64,000 nt of DNA from NCBI GenBank assembly GCA_963805705.1, contig CAWDVH010000001.1:682001-746000 (forward strand), given 5' to 3'. Positions 1 to 8,527 of the stretch are shown piece after piece; position 1 is the first letter of the stretch; each line of letters begins with the position of its first letter. Origin of the DNA: CAWDVH01 sp963805705 (GTDB lineage Bacteria > Actinomycetota > Actinomycetes > Streptosporangiales > Streptosporangiaceae). The notes beneath the pieces were generated by a model that saw only the letters and a program-made list of their open reading frames with translations, was not told where the DNA came from and did no database searches. The translations under genes and the position numbers were made by a program.

Positions 1-1092
1 GGGGCCCCGGCGATGAGCCGGGGCCCGCGCTCGGCCGCGCCGGCGACCGCCGCGCACCGGTCTCGCACCGCCTGCACCACCCCGGCCGCGAGCATCAGCG
101 CATGGGCCGGGCCCGGGCACGGGCGCAGTCCGTCACCGAACGCCAGGCTCGACAGGGTGCCGCGGCCGGGGTCGAAGCCGCCGGGGTCGAAGCGGGCGGG
201 ATCGAAGCAGTCCGGCTCGTCGAACACCGCCGGGTCCCGGTTGGCCGAGTCGATGCGCAGCAGCACGACGCTGCCGGCGGGCACGCGCTGGCCGCACAGC
301 TCGGCGGCCTCCCGGCTGACCCGCCGGCTGACCCGAGCCGGCGGGTCATGCCGGAGGACCTCAGCGAGAATGGCCTGCGTCGACCAGGCCGAGAGCTGTT
401 CAGGCGGAGGGGTCAGGGCCCGGTGGATAGCCTCGCCGATCAGGCCGGCGGTGCTATCGCAGGCCTGCACCAGCAGCCCGATCCGGGCGGCGATGACCTC
501 CTCGCTGCCCGGCCCGAGCATCCGGGCCAGCTCGGCCGTCGCGAGGTCGGCAGCGCGGTCGGCAGCGCGTTCCCGGCCGGTTCGCTCCGGGCCGGTACGC
601 CCCTGGCTGGGATCAGCGCCGGGGAAGTACGCGGCGGCCACGACCGGCACCGCGCAGGCGGCGCGCTCGGCATCGGCGATCCCGAGCGCCGCGGCCAGGG
701 CCGCCATCGGTACCCGCCGGGCCAGGCTCGTCGTCACATCGAGCCTGCCCGCGCCGGCCGCGGCGTCGAGTGCCGCGTGAGCCCGCCGCCCGGCGTCCTC
801 GCGCAGCGCCAGGGGCGAGATGCGCTCCAGCTCCCCGATCGCCAGCGCCCGCCGGCGGGCATGAGCCTCGCCGTTGGCGAAGCGGGAGACCGTTGCCCGC
901 AGCCAGCTGACGGTGCCGGCCGGCGCCGCCGGCCGCGGCGGGAACCTCGTAGACGGGATCGGCGAGCACCTCGCGGACCTGGCTATGCCGGGTGACTATC
1001 CAGCCGGGCTCCGGCGGGCGAGCCGACGGCCCTGGCTCGGCGACCGGCTCCGCGGATGCCGCGCCAGGCGAGACGATGTCGGTGTTGGCCAT
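1..1092 (-). pseudogene. cytochrome P450, frameshifted, 3' end beyond the window
   Basis: The minus strand encodes a bacterial P450, a heme-thiolate monooxygenase needing ferredoxin-type electron donors. From the ATG at 1092 one frame gives REVLADPVYEV. Near 920-945 the frame changes by one base inside a GC-rich GGCGCCGGCC stretch, and WLRATVSRFANGEAHARRR follows in the next frame. The ExxR helix is EVLR (362-351) and the heme-ligand loop is FGDGLRPCPG (140-111), so the catalytic core is intact. The reading frame is still open at base 1, so the C-terminus lies outside the window. A single indel is the only defect I see, so a sequencing error is as likely as a real pseudogene. Substrate is unknown. 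Confidence 0.82.
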
Positions 1093-1154
1093 ATGCCGAC
1101 CGTAACGGCGAAACGGTTCGTCGCCGGTCTAACCGTGCCCGTTCAGGCTGCGCG

Positions 1155-1961
1155 TCAGGCTGGCCCCGTCAGGCTGGCCCCGGGCTGGCTGTCGAGCTCG
1201 GCCAGGAACCGGGTGATCGCCGCCGCGATCTGCGCGGCTCCGCGGCGAGGGAGCTGATGACCGATGTCGGCAACCAGCTGCAGGCGAGCCTCCGGCAGCC
1301 GCGCCGCGAGCTCGCGGGCCGTCTGGACCGGGACCAGCGTGTCCTGCGGGTCAGCGAGCACCAGGGCCGGCCGGCGAATGCCGGGCAGGGCGGCGGTGAG
1401 CTCATCCAGCTCGCCGACCAGGGCACGCTGCTCGGTCAGGAAGCTGCGCCACAGCGGCCCGTGATCGTGCCGGGAGTTGCCCCAGATATCCCAGTTGATG
1501 TGCTCATCCGCGGCGATGGGCCGTCTGCGGCGGCGGGCGACCTTGCGGAGCCGGACGCGGGCCAGCCAGGGTGTCAGCGACCAGGCGGTGACCGCGCAGA
1601 CCTCTCCGGTGACCGGGGCGGCCAGCAGCCAGTCCCAGCCGGTCAGGCAGCCAGGGCCGACGCTGGCCAGCAGGACCAGTGCCTCGACCCGCTGCGGCGC
1701 CAGCGCGGCCACCGACAGCGCGATGCCGCCGCCGTACGAGTGGCCGACCAGCACCGCCCGCTCGATGCCCCTGGAGTCGAGCTCGGCCAGGACGGCGCGC
1801 GCGTTGACGCCGAATCCGCCGGCCTGCTGGCGGTTAGCCCCGTATCCGGGCCGGTCCGCGGCGGTGACGTTCAGCTCGCGAGGCAGCAGGCCGGCCAGCT
1901 GCTGCCAGTCCGAGCCCAGGCCCGGCTGCCCGTGCAGCACCAGGACCTCTTGCTCACGCAC
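1155..1961 (-). CDS. alpha/beta hydrolase
   Basis: This is a single-domain alpha/beta hydrolase. The oxyanion-hole region is LHGQPGLGSDW near the N-terminus, the nucleophile elbow is GHSYGGG (serine about residue 75), the likely acid is in LADPQDTLVP, and the histidine is in IGHQLP near the C-terminus. I prefer the GTG at 1961 (about 268 aa), because the 27 codons upstream to 2042 look non-coding and the beta-strand before the HG motif starts right here. No Shine-Dalgarno is obvious; a TAGAGT hexamer just upstream could be the -10 of a leaderless message. The substrate cannot be inferred: epoxide hydrolase, esterase and haloalkane dehalogenase-type relatives share this motif set. Confidence 0.85.
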   Translation of the reverse strand: MREQEVLVLHGQPGLGSDWQQLAGLLPRELNVTAADRPGYGANRQQAGGFGVNARAVLAELDSRGIERAVLVGHSYGGGIALSVAALAPQRVEALVLLASVGPGCLTGWDWLLAAPVTGEVCAVTAWSLTPWLARVRLRKVARRRRRPIAADEHINWDIWGNSRHDHGPLWRSFLTEQRALVGELDELTAALPGIRRPALVLADPQDTLVPVQTARELAARLPEARLQLVADIGHQLPRRGAAQIAAAITRFLAELDSQPGASLTGPA

Positions 1962-2245
1962 ATGACTGACTCTAGCCCGGCGAGCGGCCGGAACGGCCAG
2001 GGCAGCCGGGCGACCCGACGCGGAAGCCACGGCGGCCAGCACGGCGGGAAGCCACGGCGGGAAGGCATGCGCCCGGTCGGATTCGGGGGCCGCGGGGGGC
2101 CATGCGCTAGGGTGGAGTAGTACACGGTACGTAGTGAGGCGCAGCCATCAGGGCGCGCCGGTCGTGCGTCGTTCAGCAACGAGCAGGTTTCCACGGATGT
2201 GGCGGCCATCGAAATACGGCCACCCAAGTCCGAAGGACACCACCC

Positions 2246-3589
2246 TTGACCGTTCTGCCCATCGAAAAATCCGATCCCCGGCGCCGCAGCCGCCGTCGGC
2301 CTGCCCGGCCGACGGCTCCCGCGCCCGGCACCACCTTCGCCTCCCTCGGCGTGACCGAGCCCATCGTCGCGGTGCTGGCCGCGGCCGGCATTACCGTGCC
2401 GTTCCCGATCCAGGCGGCCGCACTGCCGGACGCGCTCGCCGGGGAGGACATACTCGGCCGCGGGCGCACCGGGTCCGGCAAGACCCTCGCGTTCTCGATC
2501 CCGCTGGTGACGGGCCTGGCCGACGGCTACACCAGCGCGTGCAGGCCCCGCGGCCTCGTGCTCGTGCCGACCCGTGAGCTGGCCAGCCAGGTCCAGGCCG
2601 TCCTGGAACCGCTGGCGACGGCGGTCGGCCTGAGCGTCGTGACGATCTTCGGGGGAACTCCGCAGAACCCGCAGGTCGCGGCCCTGCGCAACCGGGCCGA
2701 CATCGTGGTCGCCTGCCCCGGCCGCCTGGCTGACCTGATGGAACAGGGTCACTGCCACCTGGGCGACGTCGAGATCAGCGTGATCGACGAGGCCGACCAC
2801 ATGGCCGACCTCGGGTTCCTGCCCATCGTGCGCCGGCTGCTGGAGGCCACCCCGCCGGAGGGCCAGCGCATGCTGTTCTCCGCGACCCTGGACAGCGCGG
2901 TCGACGTCCTCGTGCGGCGATTCCTGACCAGGCCCGCCGTGCACGAAGTCGACTCGCTCAGCGCGCCGGACGCGATCGTCCATCACCTGCTGACCGTGGC
3001 GCCCGCGGACCGGGCAGGCGTCGTCGCCGCCCTGGCGGGCGGCCAGAACCGGTCACTGATCTTTACCAGGACCAAGCACGGCGCCCAGAAGCTCGCCCGC
3101 CAGCTCGCCGCGGCGCACATCCCGGCCGTCGACCTGCACAGCAACCTGGCCCAGAGTGCCCGCGAGCGCAATCTCGCGCTGTTCAGCTCCGGCGCGGTAC
3201 GCGTGATGGTCGCGACCGACATCGCAGCCCGCGGCATCCACGTCGACGGCATCGACCTGGTCATCCACGCCGACTCGCCGACCGAGCACAAGGCTTACCT
3301 GCACCGGTCAGGGCGGACCGCCAGGGCCGGCGCGGCCGGCGTCGTGATCACCCTGCAGGCCCCGGCGCAGGCCGACCAGGTGCGCGCGCTGCTGCGGCAG
3401 GCAGGCGTCGTCCCGCAGGCCGCCACGGTGAGCCCGGGCTCCCCGCTGCTTCGCTCGCTGGCCGGCGAGCCCGCCGACCGGGTCGCGCCCGTCACCCGGC
3501 TGCCCGGCCCGGCGGCCGTGACCGTCGCCACCGAGGCGACCGGCCGCGGGGCGGCCGCGTTCTCGGCCCGCTACCGGGGCCGCCGCTGA
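2246..3589 (+). CDS. DEAD/DEAH-box RNA helicase
   Basis: ATP-dependent RNA helicase, two RecA-like domains, 447 aa. Visible motifs: Q motif (FPIQAAALP), motif I RTGSGKT (residues 74-80), Ia PTRELASQV, motif II DEAD within VIDEADHMADLGF, motif III SATL, and motif VI HRSGRTARAG. The C-terminal tail is short and lacks the basic or RGG extension of the larger CsdA/DeaD-like proteins. The start is a TTG, supported by GAAGGA eight bases upstream. Nearly 285 nt separate it from the divergent hydrolase, so a long 5' leader, common for cold-induced helicases, is possible but not shown. Expected role: ribosome assembly or mRNA turnover in the cytoplasm. Confidence 0.93.
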   Translation: MTVLPIEKSDPRRRSRRRPARPTAPAPGTTFASLGVTEPIVAVLAAAGITVPFPIQAAALPDALAGEDILGRGRTGSGKTLAFSIPLVTGLADGYTSACRPRGLVLVPTRELASQVQAVLEPLATAVGLSVVTIFGGTPQNPQVAALRNRADIVVACPGRLADLMEQGHCHLGDVEISVIDEADHMADLGFLPIVRRLLEATPPEGQRMLFSATLDSAVDVLVRRFLTRPAVHEVDSLSAPDAIVHHLLTVAPADRAGVVAALAGGQNRSLIFTRTKHGAQKLARQLAAAHIPAVDLHSNLAQSARERNLALFSSGAVRVMVATDIAARGIHVDGIDLVIHADSPTEHKAYLHRSGRTARAGAAGVVITLQAPAQADQVRALLRQAGVVPQAATVSPGSPLLRSLAGEPADRVAPVTRLPGPAAVTVATEATGRGAAAFSARYRGRR

Positions 3590-3619
3590 CCGGCCGTCCC
3601 CGGCTCCGGCGTCATGACC

Positions 3620-3660
3620 GGGCCGTGCTCCCGCTGAGGTAATCAGCGGGAGCACGGCCC
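3620..3660. terminator. bidirectional terminator hairpin
   Basis: Perfect 18-bp inverted repeat (3620-3637 with 3643-3660) closed by a GGTAA loop, between the convergent helicase and MFS genes. There is no T-tract on either side, as is usual for actinomycete terminators. The position 30 nt after the helicase stop and 29 nt before the MFS stop fits a shared terminator. Confidence 0.8.
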
Positions 3661-3688
3661 GGCCCGACGAGAGGACGTCAGCCCCCGG

Positions 3689-5320
3689 TCAGGCGGCCGG
3701 GACGAGGACGGGCTCGGCCGGGCGGGTCGCGGTCGCGAGCTGCGGCTGGCGGCGCCGCGGCAGCGCGAAGATGGCGCCGACGGCGGACACCAGGGCCACG
3801 GCCGCGGCGACCCGCATGCCGGTGTCCATCGCGCTGACGAAGGCGCTGTGCGCGGCCCCGATGATCTCGCGGCCGGCGAGGCCGCCGACGTGCCGGCCGG
3901 CGATATCGGCGGCCGCCACCGAGCCGGTCGCGACGTGCGCGATCAGGCCGTGCACGTGCTGCCCGGCCAGTGAGGCCCCCAGGTGCGACCGGTACACGGC
4001 GGCGGAGAGGCTGCCGATGATGGCGATGCCGAGGGCGCCGCCCACTTCCCTGATCGTGTCGTTGATGGCGCTGCCGGCTCCGGCCTGGTGACCGGGCACG
4101 GTGGTCATGATGGTCGTGCTGGCCGGCGCCATCACCAGCCCCATGCCGGCGCCCATGATCGCTACGGCCAGGGCGATCGGCGGATAGGACGTGTGCACCC
4201 CGGCGGTCGACAGGTCGAGCAGGCCGAGGCCCATCAGGGCCATGCCCGCGGGGATAACCGTCCTGATGCCCAGGCGCCGGGCGAGAATCGGGGACAGCGG
4301 TGACGCCGCGCCCATAGCCAGGGCGAACGGCAGCGCGCGCACGCCGGCGGACAGCGGGCTGTACCCGTGCACCAGCTGGAGGTACTGGGTCAGGACGAAC
4401 AGGCTGCCGAAGAGCGCGAAGAAGATGACGGTCACCGACGCCGCGGCCGCGGAGAACGCGCGCGAGGCGAAGATCCTCAGGTCGATCAGGGGGTGCGCGA
4501 TCCGCAGCTCCCACCAGGCGAAGACGCCGAGGGCACCGAGCCCGGCAGCGACTTCCGCCAGCGTCGCCGGGGCGGTCCAGCCGCGGGTCGGGGCCTCGAT
4601 GATCGCGTCCACGATGCTGATGAGCGAGCCGGCTATCAGCAGCGTCCCGACGATGTCCAGCCGGTGGCCGCCGGGCTCGGCGGTCTCCGGCACGGTCCAC
4701 ATCACCCCGGCGATGGCGAGCGCCACAAGCGGGACGTTAATGAGGAAGACGCTGCCCCACCAGAAATGCGTGAGCAGCAGGCCGCCCAGGGTCGGGCCGA
4801 TCACGATGCCGACGCCGGCCACGGCCGACCAGGCGGCGATGGCCTGCGGGCGCTCCTTCGGCGGGAAGACCGCGTTCAGGATCGACAGGGTGGCCGGCAT
4901 GACGAACGTCGCGCCCAGGCCCATCACGACCCGGGCCGCGATGAGCGTCCCGGTGCCACCGGCGAACGCGGCCGCGACGCTGCCCAGGGCGAAGACGGTG
5001 AGGCCGCCCAGCAGGGAGATCCGCCGCCCGAACCGGTCGCCGAGCGCTCCGGCCGGGATCAGCAGGGCCGCGAAGCACAGCGTGTATGCGTCGGTGATCC
5101 ACTGCAGCGAGCTGGTGCCCGCGTGCAGGACCCTGGCCAGGGTGGGCAGCGCGGTATTGAGGATCGTGTTGTCGATGACCACGACCAGGAGACTCAGGCA
5201 CAGGACGAGCAGGATCTGCCGTCGCCGGGGATGGCCCCCCGGCCACTGCGCGTTCGCCTGGTTGCCCAGTTCCCTGGGGGGCTGGCCCGGCGCGGGCCGG
5301 CTCGTACTCGTCGCGCTCAT
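3689..5320 (-). CDS. MFS exporter, DHA2 (EmrB/QacA, 14-TM) family
   Basis: Proton-driven drug or metabolite exporter of the inner membrane, 543 aa, the usual length for the 14-helix DHA2 family. Motif D1 is visible as VIDNTILNTALPTLARVL (about 48-65) and motif A as GDRFGRR (94-100). An RRR cytoplasmic stretch precedes the first helix. The ATG at 5320 has AAGGAG seven bases upstream. It is divergent from a TetR regulator, and its promoter overlaps a strong inverted repeat, so it is very probably repressed by that regulator and induced by a transported ligand. The substrate is unknown. Confidence 0.92.
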   Translation of the reverse strand: MSATSTSRPAPGQPPRELGNQANAQWPGGHPRRRQILLVLCLSLLVVVIDNTILNTALPTLARVLHAGTSSLQWITDAYTLCFAALLIPAGALGDRFGRRISLLGGLTVFALGSVAAAFAGGTGTLIAARVVMGLGATFVMPATLSILNAVFPPKERPQAIAAWSAVAGVGIVIGPTLGGLLLTHFWWGSVFLINVPLVALAIAGVMWTVPETAEPGGHRLDIVGTLLIAGSLISIVDAIIEAPTRGWTAPATLAEVAAGLGALGVFAWWELRIAHPLIDLRIFASRAFSAAAASVTVIFFALFGSLFVLTQYLQLVHGYSPLSAGVRALPFALAMGAASPLSPILARRLGIRTVIPAGMALMGLGLLDLSTAGVHTSYPPIALAVAIMGAGMGLVMAPASTTIMTTVPGHQAGAGSAINDTIREVGGALGIAIIGSLSAAVYRSHLGASLAGQHVHGLIAHVATGSVAAADIAGRHVGGLAGREIIGAAHSAFVSAMDTGMRVAAAVALVSAVGAIFALPRRRQPQLATATRPAEPVLVPAA

Positions 5321-5352
5321 CGGAAGTCTCCTTACGGATGATTGCTTACGTG

Positions 5353-5364
5353 CGTTACCTAACG
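5353..5364. promoter_or_regulatory. TetR-family operator candidate
   Basis: CGTTA-CC-TAACG inverted repeat in the 88-bp gap between the MFS and TetR genes. On the minus strand it lies six bases downstream of the -10 hexamer of the exporter promoter, which would cover the transcription start and block initiation when bound. Confidence 0.6.
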
Positions 5365-5370
5365 TTTGTG

Positions 5371-5400
5371 AGTATAGACAGATGAGCTAACAGATGTAAA
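5371..5400 (-). promoter_or_regulatory. promoter of the MFS exporter gene
   Basis: Minus-strand TTTACA (5400-5395) and TATACT (5376-5371) separated by 18 bp, a good match to a housekeeping sigma promoter. The region is much more AT-rich than its surroundings and lies about 50 bp upstream of the ATG. Confidence 0.6.
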
Positions 5401-5408
5401 GTAGAAGC

Positions 5409-6167
5409 ATGAAGTCATCACTCGCAGCCGCGGCGCCCCGGCCGGAAAGCCCGGCTGCGGCCTCCGCCGCGGGCCAGGCCGAAGTCTCTGCCTCGGTCTC
5501 TGCCGCGGGCCAGGCCGAAGTCTCTGCCGCGGGCCCCCGCCGGCGAAACGCGCGCGGCCAGGGAGCCCGGCTCACGCAGGACATCGTGTCCGGGGCGCTG
5601 GCCCTGATCGAGCGGGAGGGCTCCGACGAGGCGGTGACCCTGCGCGCGGTCGCGCGGGAGATCGGCATCGCCGCCCCGTCGATCTACGCCCATTTCCCCG
5701 ACCGCGACGCGATCGTGATGGCCGTCGTCCTGCGGATCTTCGACGAGCTGACGGCGGCGATCCAGACGGGGGTGAACTCGGCGGGCCAGGACCCGGCCGG
5801 CCGCCTGGTCGCAGGGTGCGAGGCCTACGTGGCGTTCGGGCTTGAGCACCCGGCCCGCTACGGCGTGCTGTTCTCTGAGCGGCGGATGGCGGCGGCGGAC
5901 TACTGCCAGCCGGTCCCGATCGGCCCCGACGGCCGGCCGGTGCTCGAATTCGGCGCTGAGTCGTTCGCGATCCTGGTCGACGCCGTCGATGCGTGCGTGC
6001 GGGCCGGCGTGTCGGCGAGCACCGACGCCGTGGCCGACAGCACCGCCCTGTGGGTCGCGATGCACGGGACCGTCACCCTGCGCACGGCGCTGCCGAGCTT
6101 CCCGTGGCCCGACCCGGACCAGTTCGTCCGCAATCTCGTCCTGTCGCTGGCCAGGGTGCAGGCCTGA
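5409..6167 (+). CDS. TetR/AcrR family transcriptional regulator
   Basis: Ligand-responsive repressor, 252 aa. The HTH lies at about residues 60-100 (VTLRAVAREIGIAAPSIYAHF, recognition helix around SIYAHFPDRDAI). It is followed by an all-helical ligand/dimer domain of the TetR_C_13/WHG type, with a conserved HPARYGVLF helix. The N-terminus is unusually long: about 45 residues of Ala-rich sequence containing two copies of AAGQAEVSA, encoded by a 27-bp DNA repeat (5466-5492 and 5502-5528), precede the basic RRRNARGQGAR arm. It is divergent from the MFS exporter, which is its likely target. Confidence 0.9.
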   Translation: MKSSLAAAAPRPESPAAASAAGQAEVSASVSAAGQAEVSAAGPRRRNARGQGARLTQDIVSGALALIEREGSDEAVTLRAVAREIGIAAPSIYAHFPDRDAIVMAVVLRIFDELTAAIQTGVNSAGQDPAGRLVAGCEAYVAFGLEHPARYGVLFSERRMAAADYCQPVPIGPDGRPVLEFGAESFAILVDAVDACVRAGVSASTDAVADSTALWVAMHGTVTLRTALPSFPWPDPDQFVRNLVLSLARVQA

Positions 6168-6178
6168 GCGGCCGGGCC

Positions 6179-7783
6179 TTACCGCACGGTGTGCGCCAGG
6201 TGCTCCCCGGCGTGACCGCTGCGCGGGAGCGGCTTGCGCATCACGAACTGGTCGAGCGGTGAGTACACGCTCGAGCCGGCCGCGGCGCCGTAGTGGGTGA
6301 CCGTGATCGACGTCGTGCCGCCCGGCTCGACGGGCAGTACATCGAACGAGGCGAAGCCATAGGGGGTCGTCAGGTCCCGGTAGGCCGACCAGGGCGCGGG
6401 CTCGGTCGTCGTGACGCTCGCGTGCTGGCCCTGCGGGCTGCCCTGGCCCACGCCGACGATGAGGACCCCGTCGTGCGGCATGTCGAAGTCGCCCGGCGGG
6501 GTGGGCGTCGAGTGCCCGCCACCGCCGATGATCATGTGAACGGCGCCGTCGCGGGTGTCGATCTCCGCCGGGTTACTGCCGTGGGGCGCCGGAGTCAGCA
6601 GGGTGCTTCCCGGCAGGACGCCGCGCACCGCGAAGGTCCGCTCGAAGTGATGCTCGTGACCGGCGACGACCAGGTCGACGCCGTAGGAGTCGAAGAGCGG
6701 CAGGAACTCCTGCCTGATCCCGAGGTCGGCGCCGTTGAAGTGGGCCGAGGACATCGCCACCTGGTGCATGCAGACGACGACCCAGTCGATGCCCGGCGCC
6801 TGGCGCGCGTCCGCTAGCTCCCGCTCCAGCCAGTCCCGCTGCAGGCCCTGGCTGTATCCGCTGATGTAGGGGTTATCACCATTGGCCTGATAGCCGGGGA
6901 CGTTGTCACGGCGGAAAGCGCTGAACCCGCCATCCTGCAGGCACACGTCGTCGTTATTGAGGCTGATCACCCGGATCGGGCCTGCCGTAAAGGAATACCA
7001 GTTGCCCCTGAACTCGCGCGACCCGTTGTCGGGCAGCTCGAATCTGGTCTGGTAGGAGAGATACCCCTGCGGGCCGTTCGCGACCTCGTTCTCGTGGTTG
7101 CCGGCCGCGGGCATCCACGGCCGGAAACGCGCCGAGCGCATGTTGTTGGTGAAGAAGGAGGTCCAGGTCCCGACCGGCGCATCGCTGACGTTGGCATAGC
7201 AGAGGTCCCCGTTCATCAGGTGGAACAGGGGGTCGAGCGCGTCGACCGCGTCGACGATGAAGCCGGCGTTCGCGGTCGCCGGGCCGAGGCCCCGGCCCAC
7301 CGGCGCGGGGATGGACTGATCGCCGAAGCTGGTGAAGCGGAAACCCTTCGACCGGCCGCGCGGGCTGGTGCGGAAGGTGCCCGGCACCGGCTCGGCGCCG
7401 TCGTGCAGCACCTCGTAGACGTATGCGGTGTCGGCCTGCAGGTGCTCCAGGCGGGCGTGGTAGGTGAAGACGGTCTCGCCGGTCAGGGCCTCGGCGTAGA
7501 CGCGCTCGGCGGCCGGCGCCTCGATGCCCAGGCCCTGGCCGGGCCGTCCGACCCGCAGGCGGGGACGGCGCACGGCGGCCGCGGCCGCCCAGGAGACGGC
7601 CGCCTGCGACGCCGCGTCCGCGCCGAACTGGACGTGCACCTGCTCGGGCGCCGGCGCTGCCGCCGAGCCCGGCCGGCGAACCAGGGATGGCGCGGCGCGG
7701 CGGTCGCGCAGCAGCGGTACCGCGGCCGCCGCGCCGCCGGTAATCAGGACCTGCCGACGGGAGACTTCCGGTGCTTCACTCAC
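6179..7783 (-). CDS. Tat-exported metallophosphoesterase, purple acid phosphatase-like
   Basis: 534 aa. A twin-arginine signal begins SRRQVLITGGAAAA. An Ig/fibronectin-like N-terminal purple acid phosphatase domain (about 45-140) is followed by a calcineurin-like metallophosphoesterase domain (about 145-470). Metal ligands are visible in order: FGDQS, GDLCY, GNHE, VVCMHQ and GHEHH. The first motif is GDQS rather than the common GDxG. Expected role is hydrolysis of phosphomonoesters outside the membrane, helping phosphate acquisition. The start is the GTG at 7783; a 14-bp tandem duplication copies the start codon just upstream (see repeat). No PHO box was identified. Confidence 0.88.
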   Translation of the reverse strand: MSEAPEVSRRQVLITGGAAAAVPLLRDRRAAPSLVRRPGSAAAPAPEQVHVQFGADAASQAAVSWAAAAAVRRPRLRVGRPGQGLGIEAPAAERVYAEALTGETVFTYHARLEHLQADTAYVYEVLHDGAEPVPGTFRTSPRGRSKGFRFTSFGDQSIPAPVGRGLGPATANAGFIVDAVDALDPLFHLMNGDLCYANVSDAPVGTWTSFFTNNMRSARFRPWMPAAGNHENEVANGPQGYLSYQTRFELPDNGSREFRGNWYSFTAGPIRVISLNNDDVCLQDGGFSAFRRDNVPGYQANGDNPYISGYSQGLQRDWLERELADARQAPGIDWVVVCMHQVAMSSAHFNGADLGIRQEFLPLFDSYGVDLVVAGHEHHFERTFAVRGVLPGSTLLTPAPHGSNPAEIDTRDGAVHMIIGGGGHSTPTPPGDFDMPHDGVLIVGVGQGSPQGQHASVTTTEPAPWSAYRDLTTPYGFASFDVLPVEPGGTTSITVTHYGAAAGSSVYSPLDQFVMRKPLPRSGHAGEHLAHTVR

Positions 7784-7800
7784 TGGGCTTCACTCACTGG
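7773..7800. repeat. 14-bp tandem duplication across the phosphatase start codon
   Basis: GCTTCACTCACTGG occurs twice head-to-tail. On the minus strand each copy contains GTGAGTGAAGC. The upstream GTG has the better Shine-Dalgarno (GGAGAG four bases before it) but opens only a five-codon frame, whose TGA overlaps the real GTG at 7783. Confidence 0.85.
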
Positions 7801-7942
7801 GCTCTCCGTGATGGTCGCGGCGAGTGGCCCCGCCGGCGATCACCATGGTGGCGGGCGCCGCTGCCGTTCAGGTTCATGCCGGGTGAACATGCCCGGTCCT
7901 GCGCATGAAGCTTGCGCAGCGGAGCGGCCCGGATGCGGAGCG

Positions 7943-8494
7943 CTAGGACGCCTGGTCGTCCGGTCCTACGGTCCCGGCCGACGTGGTGGTCCCGGCCGAC
8001 GTGGTGGTCCCGGCCGACGTGGTGGTCCCGGCCGACATAGTGGTCCCGGTGCCGACCGCCGGGGCCAGCACCCGCGCCGCCGCCACGGCCAGGATGTCCC
8101 GCAGAGTGTCACCGAGCAGCCGGGCCGAGTAGGACAGCAGCCCCCGGCGCTCTGGGTCGGTCTCCCGCTCGGCCGCGGCGGTCAGCTCGCTGGCCAGGCT
8201 CTCGATCAGGGAATCCGGTGTCGGCCACTGGCCGACCGCCCGGCGCGCGTCCGGGGTGGCCTTCAGGACATACCAGAACCGCGGATCTCCCCCGGTGGTC
8301 GTCTTGCGGAAGTCGACGTAGGTCGGATCGAGCGTCTCGAGGGCTCGGGCGACCGCCATCAGGTCCAGGCCCGTCCGGTCGGCGATGTCGCTGACGGTGA
8401 CCATGTAGCTGTCGTCAAGCAGGCACACGGTCGCGTCCAGCACGGGCAGGTCTCGGCCTGCCCAGGTGTCCTTCACTGCATTTCCGCCTAACAT
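7943..8494 (-). CDS. hypothetical protein with winged-helix-like N-terminal domain and repeat tail
   Basis: 183 aa, family not recognised by name. Residues 15-80 (LPVLDATVCLLDDSYMVTV then DIADRTGLDLMAVARALETL) have the pattern of a winged-helix domain, with an HTH followed by YVDFRKTT and a wing-like DPRFWYVLKATPDARR. A helical segment (about 95-140) follows. The C-terminus is a low-complexity tail with the hexapeptide SAGTTT repeated, encoded by perfect 18-bp DNA repeats. The start is the ATG at 8494; a GTG at 8476 preceded by GGCGG is an alternative. Whether it binds DNA is inference only. Confidence 0.7.
   Translation of the reverse strand: MLGGNAVKDTWAGRDLPVLDATVCLLDDSYMVTVSDIADRTGLDLMAVARALETLDPTYVDFRKTTTGGDPRFWYVLKATPDARRAVGQWPTPDSLIESLASELTAAAERETDPERRGLLSYSARLLGDTLRDILAVAAARVLAPAVGTGTTMSAGTTTSAGTTTSAGTTTSAGTVGPDDQAS
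7971..8042. repeat. 18-bp tandem repeat, 4 copies, in frame
   Basis: Unit GTCCCGGCCGACGTGGTG at 7971, 7989, 8007 and a diverged copy at 8025. It encodes (on the minus strand) the threonine/serine-rich tail of the winged-helix-like protein. Copy-number change would leave the frame intact and only lengthen or shorten the tail. Confidence 0.9.
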
Positions 8495-8527
8495 GCTCAG
8501 GCCAGGGTTCTGGGCGTAGGAAGGAGC

